Positions 61,768 through 64,000 of a stretch of 64,000 nt of DNA are shown piece by piece. Every line of letters begins with the position of its first letter. The stretch's first letter is position 1. The translations under genes and the position numbers were made by a program. The notes under the pieces were generated by a model. The model was not told the origin of the DNA. It searched no databases and saw only the letters and a list, made by a program, of their open reading frames with translations. Source of the stretch: Lachnospiraceae bacterium (GTDB lineage: Bacteria > Bacillota > Clostridia > Lachnospirales > Lachnospiraceae); NCBI GenBank assembly GCA_015058015.1, contig SVDM01000001.1, positions 248,001-312,000 of the forward strand, read 5' to 3'.

Positions 61768-62793
61768 TTTTTCTGAAAAATCTTCTATTCCTATAATTGT
61801 TATGTTACGGCAGCTGGAATCATGAGTAAGATCAATCTCCACACCGGTTTCTTCAATAATAACTCTAGGCCTCAAGGTGTTGTACTTGTAGTTATTGGCA
61901 ACAATAGCACGTTTACCGTCAGACAAGATAACAGTACTTCCTTTGGGATAAATAGGTACATACCCAAGGAATACCTCTACCACATCTCTATCAAATAAGG
62001 TGCCACAGGATGCCATAAGAAGTTCTGTGGCATCTGCCGGGGTGTACGCTTCCTTGTAGGGTCTCTTTGATGTCAAAGCATCATATACGTCGGCCACGTG
62101 AATAATACGGGCAAATCTGTGAATCTTTGAGTCCTTTAGACCAAAGGGATATCCGGAACCGTCAACATTCTCATGATGACACAGGATTCCTATTTTGGTG
62201 GTAGCCGCAATATCCCATCTGTCTTTAACTATATTATATGCTATAGTGGGATGGGTCTTGACAAGAGCATACTCCTCTTCCGTAAGACGACCCGGTTTGT
62301 TAAGAATCTCATCAGAAATCTGCAGTTTACCAATGTCATGTAATAATGCAGACAAGCAAAGATCCGTAAGCTCGTCATATTTAAAATTCATTCCCATGGC
62401 AACCATGGTAGATAAAACTGCAACATTAACGGAATGCTTATATGTATAATCATCAAATGTTCTAAGATCAATAAGATCTAGCATTATGGAGTCAGAATTC
62501 ATAAGCTGATCAACGATACTCTTACTGATATTGATGGTTGTTTCCAAATCAAAGTCCTTGATACATTTGACAGCATGAGCACGCAATTCGGCAGTAATAG
62601 CTTCTTGCACAACAATTTTATTGGAGATATCATCCTCTATATAAGCACCGATAACGCCTCTTGCTTCAAGGCTCTTTATAAAATCCTCGGTAAGTCTGAC
62701 ACCGTGGTTAATCAGAATCTTATCGCCGGCGTCGTAAATTGCTTTGGCAACCAGCATGGAGGGTTGTAATTTCGAGATCGGTATAAAACGCAT
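61765..62793 (-). CDS. HD-GYP domain phosphodiesterase
   Basis: A 342-residue protein. An N-terminal region of about 100 residues (DUF3391-like, LQPSMLVAKAIYDAGDKILINHG) precedes an HD-GYP domain at about 115-270: HSVNVAVLSTMVAM, ALLHDIGKLQI (HD pair), HHENVDGSGYPFGL (the GYP motif), ADVYDALTSKRPYK. It should degrade c-di-GMP. The C-terminal 65 residues are beta-rich (KGSTVILSDGKRAIVANN). The promoter (62816-62844) overlaps the tRNA promoter. Confidence 0.92.
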   Translation of the reverse strand: MRFIPISKLQPSMLVAKAIYDAGDKILINHGVRLTEDFIKSLEARGVIGAYIEDDISNKIVVQEAITAELRAHAVKCIKDFDLETTINISKSIVDQLMNSDSIMLDLIDLRTFDDYTYKHSVNVAVLSTMVAMGMNFKYDELTDLCLSALLHDIGKLQISDEILNKPGRLTEEEYALVKTHPTIAYNIVKDRWDIAATTKIGILCHHENVDGSGYPFGLKDSKIHRFARIIHVADVYDALTSKRPYKEAYTPADATELLMASCGTLFDRDVVEVFLGYVPIYPKGSTVILSDGKRAIVANNYKYNTLRPRVIIEETGVEIDLTHDSSCRNITIIGIEDFSEK

Positions 62794-62815
62794 ATCTTAT
62801 TCCTTTGTGAATCCT

Positions 62816-62844
62816 TATATATCAAAAATTTTAATTGCATTCAA
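62816..62844 (-). promoter_or_regulatory. Promoter of the HD-GYP gene
   Basis: Minus-strand TTGAAT (62844-62839), a 17-base spacer and TATATA (62821-62816). Its -35 shares two bases with the -35 of the divergent tRNA-Thr promoter, so the two may compete. Confidence 0.55.
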
Positions 62845-62863
62845 AAATAAAAACATATATAAT
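62835..62863 (+). promoter_or_regulatory. Promoter of tRNA-Thr
   Basis: TTGCAT (62835-62840), a 17-base spacer and TATAAT (62858-62863). Transcription should start near 62870, four bases before the mature 5' end. Confidence 0.75.
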
Positions 62864-62873
62864 AGCACTGTTA

Positions 62874-62946
62874 GCTTCGATAGCTCAGATGGTAGAGCGA
62901 CGCACTCGTAATGCGTAGGTCGAGGGTTCAAGTCCCTTTCGGAGCT
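62874..62946 (+). tRNA. tRNA-Thr (anticodon CGT)
   Basis: A full cloverleaf: acceptor GCTTCGA (62874-62880) pairs with TCGGAGC (62939-62945) with one G-U pair; the D arm is TAGCTCAGATGGTAGAGCG; the anticodon stem ACGCA/TGCGT encloses loop CTCGTAA, so the anticodon is CGT (codon ACG, Thr). The T arm is GAGGGTTCAAGTCCCTT. The 3' CCA is not encoded; a T-run follows at once (TTTTTATTT). It ends two bases before the stop of the convergent response regulator. Confidence 0.95.
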
Positions 62947-62948
62947 TT

Positions 62949-63314
62949 TTATTTATTTAACAGTGAATTTACCAATTCAATAAAGGCATCAACATCCATA
63001 GGCTTAGTGAAATAACCCGCTACGCCTATTTTTTTGGCCATATCCTTAACAAGTTCCTGGGTATTCGCGGAATAGATTATGACATTAACGTCTTTCTTTA
63101 ATCTGAAAAACTCCTGGCATAAGGCTAAGTCTTCGCAATCCGGTAAGGTAACATCAAGCACAACAATGTCAGGATTATGTTCTAAGAACAACTCCTTGGC
63201 TTCAATAGCAGTACCGGCCTGGTAGATTTCATCATAACCTGCATTCTTTAATGCATCCTCCGTCATCTTTCTAACAAAAACCGCATCGTCTACAATCAAA
63301 AACTTATGACCCAT
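62949..63314 (-). CDS. CheY-like single-domain response regulator
   Basis: A 121-residue receiver domain only: LIVDDAVFVRKM at the start, phospho-Asp in IVVLDVTLPDCEDL (about residue 54), switch Ser in IIYSANTQ and Lys in YFTKPMD. Close to CheY-like regulators of chemotaxis. It lies between a FliD-like gene and the tRNA; no kinase is adjacent. AGGTGATATTATT precedes the ATG. Confidence 0.93.
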   Translation of the reverse strand: MGHKFLIVDDAVFVRKMTEDALKNAGYDEIYQAGTAIEAKELFLEHNPDIVVLDVTLPDCEDLALCQEFFRLKKDVNVIIYSANTQELVKDMAKKIGVAGYFTKPMDVDAFIELVNSLLNK

Positions 63315-63419
63315 AATAATATCACCTACTCAAATTGAATTAAATGTTTAATTAATAAATACAAATGCCCTAACATTTATTGTAATATATATTAATTATT
63401 CTCTCAACAGAAAAATAAA

Positions 63420-63449
63420 TTTAAGTGCACCCAAAATAGTGCACTTAAA
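63420..63449 (-). terminator. Terminator of the FliD-like gene
   Basis: TTTAAGTGCAC (63420-63430), an eight-base loop and GTGCACTTAAA (63439-63449) form a perfect 11-bp stem. On the minus strand it is followed by TTTATTTTTC. It starts 24 bases after the stop at 63473. Confidence 0.88.
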
Positions 63450-63472
63450 CAGTATCTGCATAAAATGTAATC

Positions 63473-64000
63473 TTAGAAATAGTTGTTAACCAATGATTCG
63501 GCATTAAGTCCGGCATATCTGCCTGCACCATCATACATTCTGGAAATCTTGTTAACAGCATTCTTGCTCATGTCTTCAATCTGGCTTGCTCTCTCGGAAA
63601 TACGCTGTCCGAAGGAATTGTGTCCGGTAAACAAAGAATTGATATCAGACACTTTAGAAGCCAAAAGTTTCTCTTTATCAACAGAGAGTTTATTGCCGTC
63701 ACCGATAGTTATTCCCACTTTAGACAAGGATGCTTCGTTGGCTGCTGTAAATTTGGTCATGTATGCGCCTTTTTTCAGCAGAGAATTGTTATTAGTATAA
63801 TCAAATGTATCAAGTGTTCTATTATAAGAATCAGCAAACGCTGACACTGCATTGTAGATGCCATCCCTGCCGGTCTCTTCACTGACTTTAGAGAGTTCAC
63901 TGACTGAACGCTTTAAGGATGAAGCCGCAGACTGAACTGACTTGTACTTCTGTGTTGTTGATGTATTGTCACCTGCTTTTACTCTTACGCCTTCAGTCTT
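63473..64000 (-). CDS. FliD-like flagellar hook-associated (cap) protein, C-terminal part
   Basis: The open frame continues without stop to the window edge; about 175 C-terminal residues are visible and the start lies outside. The visible part has the FliD C-terminal pattern: helical AVSAFADSYNRTLDTFDY, NNSLLKKGAYMTKFTAANEASLSKVGITIGDGNKLSVDKEKLL (the GIxxxDGKLxxDxxKL motif of FliD), SDINSLFTGHNSFGQRI and a final helical tail. In FliD this region forms the filament cap. An internal GTG at 63847 is not a real start, because the reading frame is open upstream with the same composition. Confidence 0.75.
   Translation of the reverse strand, partial: KTEGVRVKAGDNTSTTQKYKSVQSAASSLKRSVSELSKVSEETGRDGIYNAVSAFADSYNRTLDTFDYTNNNSLLKKGAYMTKFTAANEASLSKVGITIGDGNKLSVDKEKLLASKVSDINSLFTGHNSFGQRISERASQIEDMSKNAVNKISRMYDGAGRYAGLNAESLVNNYF

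Noticed and set aside
63473-63847. A complete small gene starting with GTG at 63847
   Set aside because: The same frame is open to the window edge with continuous FliD-like composition, so it is the 3' part of a longer gene.
1-64000. CRISPR arrays, insertion sequences, prophage genes or rRNA
   Set aside because: No regularly spaced repeats, transposase motifs, phage structural genes or rRNA segments were seen; the only recombinase is Xer-like and in a core setting.

Overview
The window reads as a chromosomal core segment from a low-GC Gram-positive of the class Clostridia, most likely a motile rod of the family Lachnospiraceae (Butyrivibrio, Roseburia or Lachnospira type). The reasons are the Firmicutes gene orders (radC-mreBCD-pbp2-minCD-rodA-mgsA, mutS-mutL-miaA-ynbB, phoH-pgpH-ybeY, ylmE-sepF-ylmH with lspA), the Gram-positive LexA boxes, strong AGGAGG ribosome sites, frequent TTG start codons, and motility and cyclic-di-GMP type proteins. 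I see no prophage, no insertion sequence and no CRISPR array. Almost everything lies on the minus strand; the plus-strand exceptions are rluD, lexA, an amidohydrolase, xpt, thrC and one tRNA.

Layout. 1-3.7 kb: an rluD-family pseudouridine synthase, a Xer-type recombinase with a structured leader, and a divergent SOS locus (LysM cell-division inhibitor / lexA) with a cluster of LexA boxes. 3.7-9.6 kb: a ylm/division cluster (P-loop protein, HlyD-like protein, ylmE, sepF, ylmH) running into aroB, lspA and rsfS. 9.8-19.8 kb: the elongasome and Min operon, radC-mreB-mreC-mreD-pbp2-minC-minD-rodA-mgsA-dacA, without minE. 19.9-26.6 kb: mismatch repair and tRNA modification. 26.7-36.5 kb: amidohydrolase, two flavoproteins, a lipid flippase, a DUF3048 lipoprotein and the ybeY / pgpH-like / phoH set, then rlmH. 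36.5-49.3 kb: xpt, a zinc-ribbon membrane protein, ftsK, yebC, a CorC-like protein, alr, a coiled-coil protein, rex, an ABC-F ATPase, icd and an AP2-domain protein. 49.5-64 kb: thrC, a two-gene response regulator/CheX-like unit, a beta-helix transferase, topB, an archaeal-type ATPase, asd, argH, asnB, queH, an HD-GYP protein, tRNA-Thr, another response regulator, and the 3' end of a FliD-like flagellar cap gene.

The genes mainly join cell-wall growth (mreBCD, PBP2, RodA, DacA, Alr, a MurJ-like flippase), division (SepF, MinCD, FtsK, a YneA-like inhibitor) and DNA repair (LexA, MutSL, RadC). The least ordinary items are: an AP2 / decayed HNH / AP2 protein that looks like a homing endonuclease turned DNA-binding protein; a PgpH (c-di-AMP phosphodiesterase) orthologue with the HD catalytic pair replaced; a four-fold 29-residue MshEN-like repeat fused to a CheX-like domain; a methylglyoxal synthase with Ser at the catalytic Asp position; the LexA-box array over the lexA/LysM promoters; and a nearly leaderless amidohydrolase whose promoter overlaps that of mutS. 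Intergenic gaps are all below 300 bp; the two largest (2095-2352 and 2746-3046) are filled with inverted repeats and LexA sites respectively.
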